A stretch of 6,148 nucleotides of DNA from Sulfurovum sp. Its GTDB lineage: Bacteria; Campylobacterota; Campylobacteria; Campylobacterales; Sulfurovaceae. The DNA is taken from NCBI GenBank assembly GCA_030626265.1, contig DAOUPF010000090.1:1-6148 (forward strand), read 5' to 3'. Made by a program: the position numbers and the translations under genes. Below the pieces are notes generated by a model that did not search any database, was not told the DNA's origin, and saw only the letters and a list, made by a program, of their open reading frames with translations. This document shows positions 1 to 6,027 of the stretch, one piece after another (positions within the stretch are counted from its first letter, which is position 1; each line of letters starts with the position of its first letter).

Positions 1-151
1 AATATCTTTTTTGAATAAGATTAAGGCAAATTCATCTAAGAGTGAAAGTACTGTGTTGGGTTATACAGTTAAGGTGAACTATGAGACAGAGGATAATAAT
101 GAAACCTCGTTGAGAGAAGAGGCTATTGCTAAGATTATTTTGGCTAATTAA
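1..151 (+). CDS. C-terminal fragment of an unidentified protein (runs off the left edge)
   Basis: An open frame enters from the left edge (first full codon at 2) and closes at TAA 149-151, giving 49 residues. The tail is hydrophilic and ends REEAIAKIILAN. I do not recognise the family. All four Leu codons are TTG, unlike the mixed TTA/CTA/CTT use in the genes from 1589 onward, which fits the accessory character of the left end. It is followed by a 66-bp gap and then the next plus-strand gene, so the two could be co-transcribed, although a possible promoter lies in the gap. The frame could be chance, but 49 codons without a stop in such AT-rich DNA, with a sensible protein composition, favour a real gene end. 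Confidence 0.55.
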   Translation, partial: ISFLNKIKANSSKSESTVLGYTVKVNYETEDNNETSLREEAIAKIILAN

Positions 152-185
152 CCTGTATCTTTAAGTTTAAATCAGGAAGTCAAGA

Positions 186-191
186 TATAAT
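186..191 (+). promoter_or_regulatory. Candidate -10 box for the 218-616 gene
   Basis: A perfect TATAAT lies 26 bp upstream of the ATG at 218. No convincing -35 hexamer sits 16-18 bp upstream, although AT-rich DNA there is compatible with the weak -35 requirement described for Campylobacterota sigma-70 promoters. The Shine-Dalgarno-like AAGGA lies at about 209-213, just ahead of the ATG. Confidence 0.35.
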
Positions 192-217
192 AGTTTATAT
201 TTTAAAAAAGGATTATT

Positions 218-616
218 ATGAATTTAGATTGTACAAATATTAAGACTATAGAAGATGTGACTGACCAAGTTGATTATGAGGATGAAGATGGAGGTGGTGC
301 GGAAGATGGAAATCAAGTTAGTTGTGGTCAAGATAATGGATATAATGAGTTAAAAAATAAATACAAGGAGCACTTCTCAAATTTTGATGAGGAATGGATA
401 TCTACCATTATGTGTAAATGTTGCAATGAACTTAAGCCTACGAGTAAGGAAAAAGTTTCATGGTCAGAGTATTATGAGTGTATGAAGAAATATGCGGAGG
501 AAGAGAATGGTAGTTTCAGGAGGATTACAAAAGCACAAGGGTTAATAAAAAAGTTAGACGAACTTATTAAAAAAGACAAAATAAGTGATGAAGGGCTTTG
601 GGACTTTAACTCATAA
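218..616 (+). CDS. Small acidic hypothetical protein with a Cys cluster
   Basis: This 132-residue protein is not recognised. The first 40 residues are very acidic and Gly-rich (a run like DYEDEDGGGAEDG) and probably disordered. The middle holds a short cysteine cluster, MCKCC at about residues 65-69, with further Cys residues at about 36 and 88. The C-terminal third is Lys/Glu-rich and likely helical. No signal peptide or membrane segment is visible. The ATG at 218 is preceded by an AAGGA-type ribosome binding site at good spacing. The stop TAA (614-616) overlaps the last codon region of the convergent helix-turn-helix gene by a few bases. None of its seven Leu codons is CTA, which the chromosomal genes to the right use freely, hinting at transfer. 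A role as an island accessory or toxin/antitoxin-type protein is possible but unsupported. Confidence 0.7.
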   Translation: MNLDCTNIKTIEDVTDQVDYEDEDGGGAEDGNQVSCGQDNGYNELKNKYKEHFSNFDEEWISTIMCKCCNELKPTSKEKVSWSEYYECMKKYAEEENGSFRRITKAQGLIKKLDELIKKDKISDEGLWDFNS

Positions 617-1039
617 ATAATCTTTTTCATAATTAAAAAACTCATTCATTAAAATAAGATTCCTCTTTTGAGGTTTCTTTTTATCATTCTCCCAACGATA
701 AATAGTTACAGGTGGTACAGCCATAATCTTAGCAAATTCTTTTTGATTCAACCCTCGATATTTTCTAAATAATGAAATCTTGTTCCCAAGAGTTGTAAAG
801 CTTTCCCAAGGACAATAACCCAAGAAATTCATAATATTCGGATAATGTTTAGGTGCTATATTTCTATCTTCTTTTTCCCAGTTTCTCAGAGTTTGAGAAG
901 TGACTTTTAGAATCTCTGCTAATTCATCTTGGGTTAGTTTTAATTCCAATCTTTTCTTTCTCAAATGATTGCCAATCCTACTTAGTTTTTTAGGAACTCC
1001 ACAAATAGGGCGTTCTAGGGTAAATTCCAAGGCTGGCAT
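611..1039 (-). CDS. Double helix-turn-helix (XRE/Cro-C1) DNA-binding protein
   Basis: From the ATG at 1037-1039 the product is 142 residues. Two similar Cro/C1 helix-turn-helix units follow each other: the first at about residues 22-75, with TQDELAEILKVTSQTLRNWE at 36-55, and the second at about 84-130, with NQKEFAKIMAVPPVTIYRWE at 98-117. The segment RIGNHLRKKRLELKLTQ and the Leu-Gly-Tyr-x-Pro stretch between the domains match a family of short double-HTH proteins that I know mainly from accessory DNA. It probably binds DNA as a repressor; no target is visible. The reading frame extends ten codons further to a TTG at 1067-1069, but those codons are antisense to conserved comM sequence, so I chose the ATG. 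No good ribosome binding site or promoter precedes that ATG, because comM sequence begins right there. The gene may have lost its own control region at the junction. Confidence 0.75.
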   Translation of the reverse strand: MPALEFTLERPICGVPKKLSRIGNHLRKKRLELKLTQDELAEILKVTSQTLRNWEKEDRNIAPKHYPNIMNFLGYCPWESFTTLGNKISLFRKYRGLNQKEFAKIMAVPPVTIYRWENDKKKPQKRNLILMNEFFNYEKDYL

Positions 1040-1040
1040 A

Positions 1041-1499
1041 ATGGCAATGAAACTATGCCCTTGTGGCAATCTACTCTCTAAAGTAAAATCCTGTAGATGT
1101 ACTGAAGTAGAGATAAAACGCTACCAAAACAGACTCTCTGACCCATTTTTAGATAGGATAGATTTATTTGTAATTATGCAAGAGGTCAGTAAAGAGGACA
1201 AAAAAGGCATCACATCAAAACAGATGCATGCTGAAGTGATAAAAGCATTTACAATACAAAAACAGAGAGGTCAGCAGAGGCTCAATGGAAAATTAACCGA
1301 AGAGGAGATAGAGAGTTACTGTATCTTAAATAGTGATGCAAAAGATATACTAGAGAGTGCCATAGGTAAATTTGGGCTTTCTCATAGAGGCATTGCAAGT
1401 ATCAAAAAGATAGGTCGGACTATAGCTGACTTGAATATTCATAGCCAGATAGAGAAATCTGATATACTTGAGGCCTTAAGCTACAGAAGAAGAAAATGA
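1041..1499 (+). pseudogene. comM: comM (Mg-chelatase-like AAA+ ATPase) 5'-truncated remnant
   Basis: The frame 1041-1499 encodes the last ~150 residues of a ComM/YifB protein, whose full length is usually about 500. Visible family marks are the CPCGN motif followed by a CRC pair (four Cys at residues 6, 8, 18 and 20 counted from 1041), NRLSDPFLDRIDL in the ATPase C-terminal part, and the Mg-chelatase C-terminal domain GKFGLSHRGIASIKKIGRTIADL. The Lon-like N-terminal domain and the Walker A and B motifs are absent, so ATP hydrolysis is impossible. ComM is a hexameric helicase that aids integration of imported DNA during natural transformation. The usual AAMNPCPCG reads AMKLCPCG here, with Asn-Pro changed to Lys-Leu next to the break, suggesting decay. 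An apparent upstream extension to 969 is antisense to the HTH gene and does not resemble ComM. Confidence 0.85.
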
Positions 1500-1518
1500 C
1501 AAATAAATCAATATTTTT

Positions 1519-1560
1519 TATGCAATTTGCAAGAATATAATATTATTTTGATATTATACT
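1519..1560 (+). promoter_or_regulatory. Promoter/operator region of the LysR-type gene
   Basis: The 89-bp gap before the LysR gene is very AT-rich. It contains two -10-like boxes, TATAAT at 1536-1541 and TATACT at 1555-1560. Just upstream is the palindrome TGCAA-T-TTGCA (1521-1531), which also fits the T-N11-A consensus of LysR-type operators (T1519 to A1531). A LysR protein binding here would be autoregulatory; this is inference from position and shape. The likely ribosome binding site AAAAGG is at 1574-1579, nine bases before the ATG. Confidence 0.4.
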
Positions 1561-1588
1561 ATTAATTTATTTTAAAAGGTACGCTAAT

Positions 1589-2503
1589 ATGAAACTATCA
1601 TTAAGACAAATGGAGATATTTTTAAATGTTGTTAAACTTGGTCATTTGACACATGTTGCTAAAAATATGGGATTGAGCCAATCAGCAGTATCTATGTCTA
1701 TAAAAGAGTTAGAAAATATATTGGGTCGTCCACTTTTTGACCGGATTAATAAAAAGCTTATACTCAACGAAGTAGGGCGTAACTTTCATGTAGCAGTAGA
1801 GCCTATTTATAAAAAGCTAGAAGATATAGAGTATGAATTCCAAAATACAGAAGATAAGGGTATTGTGCGAATAGGAGCCAGTACAACTATCGTAGACTAT
1901 CTTATTCCTCCTATTGTATGCCGATATATGGGGAACTACCCCGATGTAAAAGTCCAACTAAAAGAAGGTAATACTCGTAAAATTGCATCAATGGTAAAAG
2001 ATGGTGAGCTTGATATGGCATTTGTTGAAGCATCTGCAAGGGACAGTGATATCATCACAGAGCCTATAGGATTTGATGAGTTGATAGTAGTCACAGCAAA
2101 CCCAGAGTATGCAAACGGCAACTATAATATAGAGGACTTAGCAGATGAACGATGGGTTCTTCGAGAAGAGGGCAGTGGCACTAGAGCAACATTCCTAGAC
2201 TATATCAAAGAGAAAGTTCCTAATCTAAATATATTTTTAGAGCTAGGACATACAGAATCTATCAAAAGTATACTTCAAGGTGGGAAATCCTTCACCTGCA
2301 TCTCTGCACTTGCTGCACAAACAGAGATAGAAGAGGGCAAGCTATATAAAGTCAATATAAATAATTTCAACTGCACAAGAAGCTTTTATGCCCTTTATCA
2401 TAAGGATAAATACCATAGTGATCTATTTGATAAGTTTCTGGGTTTCTCCAAAGATATGATAGGTGAGGCAATGATTTGTAATATATGCGATGCACAAAAA
2501 TAA
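1589..2503 (+). CDS. LysR-type transcriptional regulator
   Basis: This 304-residue protein has the standard LysR length and order. The N-terminal winged helix-turn-helix covers residues 1-60 (LRQMEIFLNVVKLGHLTHVA, then LSQSAVSMSIKELENILG and the PLFDR signature). A linker helix and a periplasmic-binding-like effector domain follow (about 90-295), beginning IVRIGASTTIVDYLIPPIV. The segment REEGSGTRATFLDY near residue 192 lies on the effector-pocket side and is typical of the CysB/CysL/YeiE-like branch, but the ligand cannot be assigned. The ATG at 1589 has an AAAAGG nine bases upstream. The 3' end overlaps the EamA exporter start by 14 bp, so the two are translated from one message. LysR genes usually face away from their target; here regulator and exporter share an operon, which suggests self-control of both. 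Confidence 0.95.
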   Translation: MKLSLRQMEIFLNVVKLGHLTHVAKNMGLSQSAVSMSIKELENILGRPLFDRINKKLILNEVGRNFHVAVEPIYKKLEDIEYEFQNTEDKGIVRIGASTTIVDYLIPPIVCRYMGNYPDVKVQLKEGNTRKIASMVKDGELDMAFVEASARDSDIITEPIGFDELIVVTANPEYANGNYNIEDLADERWVLREEGSGTRATFLDYIKEKVPNLNIFLELGHTESIKSILQGGKSFTCISALAAQTEIEEGKLYKVNINNFNCTRSFYALYHKDKYHSDLFDKFLGFSKDMIGEAMICNICDAQK

Positions 2504-3395
2504 CATAGTCACCATCGTAGCTCTAATTGGAGCTATGCTTTTGTGGGCAAGCTCATTTATAGCTCTCAAGTTTGCATTCATGTACTATGACCCTATGGTA
2601 GTGATATTTGCTAGAATGGCAATTGCCCTTATTTTTATATCTATTTTCTTCCGTAGAGTCTTTAAAAATATCACCTTAACAAAAAGTAACCTCAAGTACC
2701 TCGCTATCATGGCACTATTTGAGCCCTGTTTATATTTTATATTTGAAGCAGAAGCATTAATGCATACTACTGCCTCACAAGCTGGCATGATCACTGCTCT
2801 GTTGCCTATCATGGTGGCAATTGGAGCATGGTTATGGATAGGCGAAAAGATTACAAAGTATATTATTATAGGTGGGCTACTTGCGTTTGTAGGAGCTATA
2901 TGGCTTAGCCTTGGTGCTACCAGTAGTGACTATGCACCAAACCCAATCTATGGAAATATCATGGAGTTTTTAGCCATGGTATCAGCAGTAGGGTATACAT
3001 TGATACTCAAATATCTAAGTAAGAACTTAACTCCACTCTTTTTGACTGCATTTCAAGCACTTGTAGGTACGATATTCTTTGCCCCTTTTATCCTATTGAC
3101 TAATGCCACAATCCCTACAGAGTTTCCTTTAGAAGCATCTCTTGCAGTACTATACCTAGGGATTGGGGTATCTTTTGGGGCTTATGGTTTATATAACTAT
3201 GGAGTAAGTAAAATTCCAGCTTCTGAAGCATCATTGTATATTAACTTAATTCCTGTATTTACTATTATTTTAGCTTATTTTCTATTAGAAGAGAAATTTG
3301 GCTGGACTGAAGTTTCTGGATCTGTGGTTATACTACTAGGTGTTTTTATAGCACAGTACAAGCCAAATAAGATTACAGTAACCTCTAAGGCTTGA
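2490..3395 (+). CDS. EamA/DMT-family inner-membrane exporter
   Basis: The product has 301 residues and about ten hydrophobic segments, the two-times-five helix plan of the drug/metabolite transporter superfamily (two EamA domains). Typical marks are LLWASSFIALKFA in helix 1 with an Arg-Met after helix 2 start (VVIFARM), the ASQAGMITALLPIMVA segment of helix 4, and the second-repeat counterpart ASEASLYINLIPVFTIILAYFLLEEK. Members export amino acids, metabolites or drugs by proton coupling; the substrate is unknown here. The start ATG at 2490 lies inside the end of the LysR gene and has no strong ribosome binding site close by, so translation is probably coupled to that of the regulator. It ends 15 bp before the stop of the convergent flavoprotein gene, with no clear hairpin terminator between them. 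Confidence 0.93.
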   Translation: MHKNNIVTIVALIGAMLLWASSFIALKFAFMYYDPMVVIFARMAIALIFISIFFRRVFKNITLTKSNLKYLAIMALFEPCLYFIFEAEALMHTTASQAGMITALLPIMVAIGAWLWIGEKITKYIIIGGLLAFVGAIWLSLGATSSDYAPNPIYGNIMEFLAMVSAVGYTLILKYLSKNLTPLFLTAFQALVGTIFFAPFILLTNATIPTEFPLEASLAVLYLGIGVSFGAYGLYNYGVSKIPASEASLYINLIPVFTIILAYFLLEEKFGWTEVSGSVVILLGVFIAQYKPNKITVTSKA

Positions 3396-3410
3396 TACTG
3401 GGTAGAGTAT

Positions 3411-4886
3411 CTATTTTGCTTCCCAAGTCTTAAATTTAATCTTATCAGGAAATGCTTTTTGTTTAAAGATTGTCTTTGCAGACAGTGTTCTTAGGCACTC
3501 TTGGATACCTTCACTAATACTTGGATGTGGGTGTACTGTCCTCATGATGTCACTTAACCTTTGATTAGTATTTATCATAGATGCCATAAATACTACAGCT
3601 GCTGCTGCCTGTGGGCCTGCAGCTCTCATTCCTAGGATTAGTGGATCCTCTTCATTGGATACTAGTATTTTAAAGAAACCATCCGTCGACCTCATCGCAA
3701 TAGCACGAGAGATAAGGGAGTGATGATAGTAAATGACTTTATAAGATAAATTTTGTGATTGACAATCTTTTTCATTGAGTCCTATAGATGATACTTCTGG
3801 ACTAAAGAACATAATAGTTGAGATGTTGTGGTAGCTAAGGGGGTATTTGATCTTAGAGTTAATAGCTTTTGCTGCAAAACGACCTTCCATCTCTGCAATG
3901 TTGACTAGTGCCATATTACCAGATATATCACCTACGGCATAAATATTATCAGCAACTTTACATTCGGCATCAACTTCGAGTAACCCTCGTTCTGTAATAA
4001 CAGCATGAGTATTTTCCAATCCAATATTACTAGTCTGTGGTACTCTACCTATAGATATCAGCATAACATCTACAGCTACTACCTCTGTATGACCATCTTG
4101 ATGATCTAGAATCACATCTAGATGGTCATCTTCTTCTCTAACTTCACGCAAGGAAGCTTGATGATGTATATTGACTCCTATCTCAGATAACTTATCATTT
4201 ACATAGTCACTCACATCATCATCTTCAAAAGGTATTACTTTATTTTGAGAGTCAAGTAAGTGAACTTCTGACTCTCCAAAATTAGCAAATATAGTAGCAA
4301 ATTCACAACCGATAATACCAGCTCCCACAATCATTATACGTTTTGGGAACTTTTTTAGAGACTCTATATGATCAGAGTTGATGATTTTTACTCCATCTGT
4401 TTTGATAGTTGGATGTTCTCTAGGTATAGATCCTGTTGCTACAATAAAATTATCTGCAATTATTTTTACTTGCGTACCATCACTCTTTGTAACTATGATA
4501 CTTTTATTATCTTTAAATTTTGCCATACCACGAACAAGTGTTAGACTACAAGTACTCTCTGGAGTTCGAGAGAATGTTTCTATCTGAGAGAGGATTTGAT
4601 ACTGTTTTTCTCTAGAGGCTTGTGCTACTGTACGCATAATCTCATTATAGTCCACTTTGATACCTAAAGCTTGATATCCTCTATCTGTTCTTTTGGCTAA
4701 TGCATAATCACGAGATAGCTCCCACATGGTCTTGGAGCTTAAAGCTCCATTCTTGATACCTGCCCCTCCTACATGACCACCTTCAATGATACAGACATGT
4801 TTATCAAAGTCATATGACCTTACAGCTGCAGCAAACCCTGCAGGCCCTGAACCTATCACACATACATCAAACTCTATTGTTTCCAT
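3411..4886 (-). CDS. Dihydrolipoamide dehydrogenase-like flavoprotein lacking the redox cysteines
   Basis: This 491-residue member of the class I pyridine nucleotide-disulfide oxidoreductase fold has all cofactor-binding parts. FAD is bound by GSGPAG (12-17) and by NIYAVGD (314-320). NAD(P) is bound by GAGIIG (188-193), with Asp212 at the end of the following strand favouring NADH over NADPH. ATGSIP (150-155) and ISIGRVP (277-283) are the usual linkers. The dimerisation domain ends with HPHPSISE, keeping the His454/Glu459 pair. However, the motif that normally reads GGTCLNVGCIPSK is GGAGIKNGALSSK (40-52): both active cysteines are gone (Gly43, Ala48). Dithiol chemistry is therefore ruled out; direct electron transfer from FAD, as in transhydrogenase or quinone/ferric reductases, is possible. 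The frame is intact, so this looks like a functional variant rather than decay. The ATG is preceded by GAGGAAA at good spacing. The upstream neighbour on the same strand is a TauE/SafE permease. Confidence 0.9.
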   Translation of the reverse strand: METIEFDVCVIGSGPAGFAAAVRSYDFDKHVCIIEGGHVGGAGIKNGALSSKTMWELSRDYALAKRTDRGYQALGIKVDYNEIMRTVAQASREKQYQILSQIETFSRTPESTCSLTLVRGMAKFKDNKSIIVTKSDGTQVKIIADNFIVATGSIPREHPTIKTDGVKIINSDHIESLKKFPKRIMIVGAGIIGCEFATIFANFGESEVHLLDSQNKVIPFEDDDVSDYVNDKLSEIGVNIHHQASLREVREEDDHLDVILDHQDGHTEVVAVDVMLISIGRVPQTSNIGLENTHAVITERGLLEVDAECKVADNIYAVGDISGNMALVNIAEMEGRFAAKAINSKIKYPLSYHNISTIMFFSPEVSSIGLNEKDCQSQNLSYKVIYYHHSLISRAIAMRSTDGFFKILVSNEEDPLILGMRAAGPQAAAAVVFMASMINTNQRLSDIMRTVHPHPSISEGIQECLRTLSAKTIFKQKAFPDKIKFKTWEAK

Positions 4887-4935
4887 AGATACTTTCCTCT
4901 TCTATATTTCAATTTGTCCCGGATTATGTAATAGA

Positions 4936-4941
4936 ATTATA
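4936..4941 (-). promoter_or_regulatory. Candidate -10 box for the flavoprotein gene
   Basis: A perfect TATAAT on the minus strand lies about 50 bp upstream of the ATG at 4886, predicting a leader of roughly 40 nt. The -35 position (AATACA at a 17-bp spacing) is poor. A gene-specific promoter agrees with the 274-bp gap to the permease gene upstream. Confidence 0.4.
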
Positions 4942-4971
4942 AAATAGTACTTAGTGCTTGTATTTAGGATG

Positions 4972-5023
4972 TTTGCAAGAAATTTGAGTTTAACCTAAAG
5001 GTTAAGCGATGATTTCTTGTAAA
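4972..5023. repeat. Nested dyad (52 bp) between permease and flavoprotein genes
   Basis: The outer arms TTTGCAAGAAAT (4972-4983) and ATTTCTTGTAAA (5012-5023) pair over 12 positions with one G-T wobble. The inner arms GTTTAACC (4988-4995) and GGTTAAGC (5000-5007) pair over 8 positions with one wobble around the loop TAAA. They are separated by a symmetric 4x4 internal loop. No T-run follows on either strand, so a classical intrinsic terminator is unlikely. It ends about 31 bp upstream of the flavoprotein -10 box and could be an operator, an RNA structure in a read-through transcript, or a dispersed palindromic repeat. Confidence 0.6.
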
Positions 5024-5160
5024 TGCCCTAGATACAATGACTTGTGCTAGCTTTGCAATCTCTATTGCATATTTTAGGTTTATATATAAAATTATATCGC
5101 AAGCAGACATAAGAGTTAGAGTGAATAGACAGTTATTTTGATAAAGATTTTTGACCAATA

Positions 5161-5919
5161 TCATTTATAGGATAGATATGGCGACAAAATAGACATTATC
5201 GCTGTCAAGAATAGAAATATCATTACAGCTTTTTTGAGTTTTTCTCTGTCAAATGTATTGCCTATCTTTACTCCTATGAGTGCGGATATGATGACTATAG
5301 GTGTAGCTGTTATACCACAAAGAAAAGCATCTGATACCTCATCCCCTAGTTTCCAGTAGAGTAGAGCTATCTGTACAGGTGCGGCCATCAAAAAGAGTGC
5401 TGATATAAAAGCTCTAGTACGTCTAGCAGACCACTCATGTGCCATAAGCCATAGTACCACAGGAGGCCCACCCATACCAATCATCCCTAGCATAATACCA
5501 CTCATACCAAATGCCAAGATATTCCAGATGAAGTGTAGAGTCTCTCTAGGCTTAAATGATACAAATATTTGTGTGAGTACAATCAAGAGCAACATAACCC
5601 CTACAAGCTGTTTGATAAGTGTAGTATCTAGATTGTTGATAAAGTACAGCATGGCTATCCCCATAGGCAGAGTAACATACCGTATGGCAGCAGATGGCAA
5701 TACATCACTCCAGACTACATCATCGTGTAGTTTCCAAGTATTTATAATCAGTTGTACAAGTATAGGGATAGAGGTCAGGGCCACAGATTCTGCTAAGGAG
5801 AAGCCAGACCAAATGAGTAGAGGAATAGATATGAGGTTAAATGCAAAACCAATCATCGCCTGTATCATACTGGAGAAAAATAGAATAATAGCAGCGATGA
5901 TGAATTGTTCTATACCCAA
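5161..5919 (-). CDS. TauE/SafE-family membrane permease (probable sulfite/organosulfonate or anion exporter)
   Basis: The product is 252 residues, the usual size for the family, with about eight hydrophobic segments. The first half begins with a helix containing SSMIQAMIGFAFNLISIPLL, and the second half has the family signature GMSGIMLGMIGMGGPPVVLWLM, the repeated Gly-rich helix hairpin. TauE/SafE proteins sit in the inner membrane and have been tied to efflux of sulfite, sulfoacetate and related anions; the substrate here is inferred only from family. The start is a TTG at 5917-5919, supported by the strong ribosome binding site AGAAGGGA (5926-5933) six bases upstream; the next Met (residue 18) would cut the first helix. 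It has its own promoter and a very short leader. The flavoprotein gene follows on the same strand after 274 bp. Confidence 0.9.
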   Translation of the reverse strand: MGIEQFIIAAIILFFSSMIQAMIGFAFNLISIPLLIWSGFSLAESVALTSIPILVQLIINTWKLHDDVVWSDVLPSAAIRYVTLPMGIAMLYFINNLDTTLIKQLVGVMLLLIVLTQIFVSFKPRETLHFIWNILAFGMSGIMLGMIGMGGPPVVLWLMAHEWSARRTRAFISALFLMAAPVQIALLYWKLGDEVSDAFLCGITATPIVIISALIGVKIGNTFDREKLKKAVMIFLFLTAIMSILSPYLSYK

Positions 5920-5943
5920 TAAATATCCCTTCTATTTTTGCAC

Positions 5944-5972
5944 ATTATAGCATGCCAAAAACCAAAAAGCAA
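5944..5972 (-). promoter_or_regulatory. Sigma-70 promoter of the TauE/SafE gene
   Basis: On the minus strand a -35 box TTGCTT (5967-5972) and a perfect -10 box TATAAT (5944-5949) are separated by exactly 17 bp. The -10 is preceded by TGC, an extended -10 arrangement. Transcription would start near 5937, giving a leader under 20 nt that begins just before the AGAAGGGA ribosome binding site. This is the strongest promoter in the window. Confidence 0.75.
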
Positions 5973-5994
5973 TTTTATCCAAGACGGTTTGTAT

Positions 5995-6011
5995 ACATTT
6001 GCGTAAAATGT
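5995..6011. promoter_or_regulatory. Possible operator dyad upstream of the TauE/SafE promoter
   Basis: A perfect inverted repeat, ACATTT-GCGTA-AAATGT, with 6-bp arms and a 5-bp spacer, begins 23 bp upstream of the -35 box. The size and place suit an activator or repressor site. In AT-rich DNA a 6-bp dyad may arise by chance. Confidence 0.35.
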
Positions 6012-6027
6012 GAGCAAAAGTAAAAAT

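Larger units (their letters stand above)
4887..5160. other. Intergenic region between the permease and flavoprotein genes
   Basis: No convincing gene lies in these 274 bp. Besides the nested dyad and the -10 box they contain a perfect small hairpin, TGCAAT-CTCT-ATTGCA (5054-5069), and an AT-rich stretch around 5070-5096. A 66-codon minus-strand frame starting at 5164 crosses the region but runs through the dyad and resembles nothing known to me. Confidence 0.5.

Noticed and set aside
969..1040. N-terminal extension of the ComM frame to a TTG at 969
   Set aside because: These codons are antisense to the HTH gene, and the encoded residues do not resemble ComM; similarity begins only at about 1041-1050.
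1040..1069. TTG start ten codons upstream for the HTH gene
   Set aside because: It lies antisense to the conserved CPCGN part of comM, whereas family-like sequence begins at the ATG 1037-1039.
968..1070. TGGCAAT repeated at 1042-1048 and 1064-1070 and inverted at 968-974, as possible element ends
   Set aside because: Seven bases in such skewed DNA can recur by chance; the second copy lies inside conserved comM coding sequence and no transposase is visible.
1936..2121. Minus-strand frame inside the LysR gene
   Set aside because: Antisense shadow of a well-supported gene, with no ribosome site or recognisable protein.
2585..2812. Minus-strand frame inside the EamA gene
   Set aside because: Antisense shadow; its composition reflects the codons of the exporter.
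4378..4587. Plus-strand frame inside the flavoprotein gene
   Set aside because: Antisense shadow of a complete, well-supported gene.
4964..5164. 66-codon minus-strand frame starting with an ATGA overlap at the end of the permease gene
   Set aside because: The overlap looks like coupling, but the product resembles no known protein and the frame runs through the nested dyad and a second hairpin. Conservation in relatives would revive it.
5528..5950. 140-codon plus-strand frame opposite the permease
   Set aside because: Antisense shadow of the TauE/SafE gene that also runs over its promoter.
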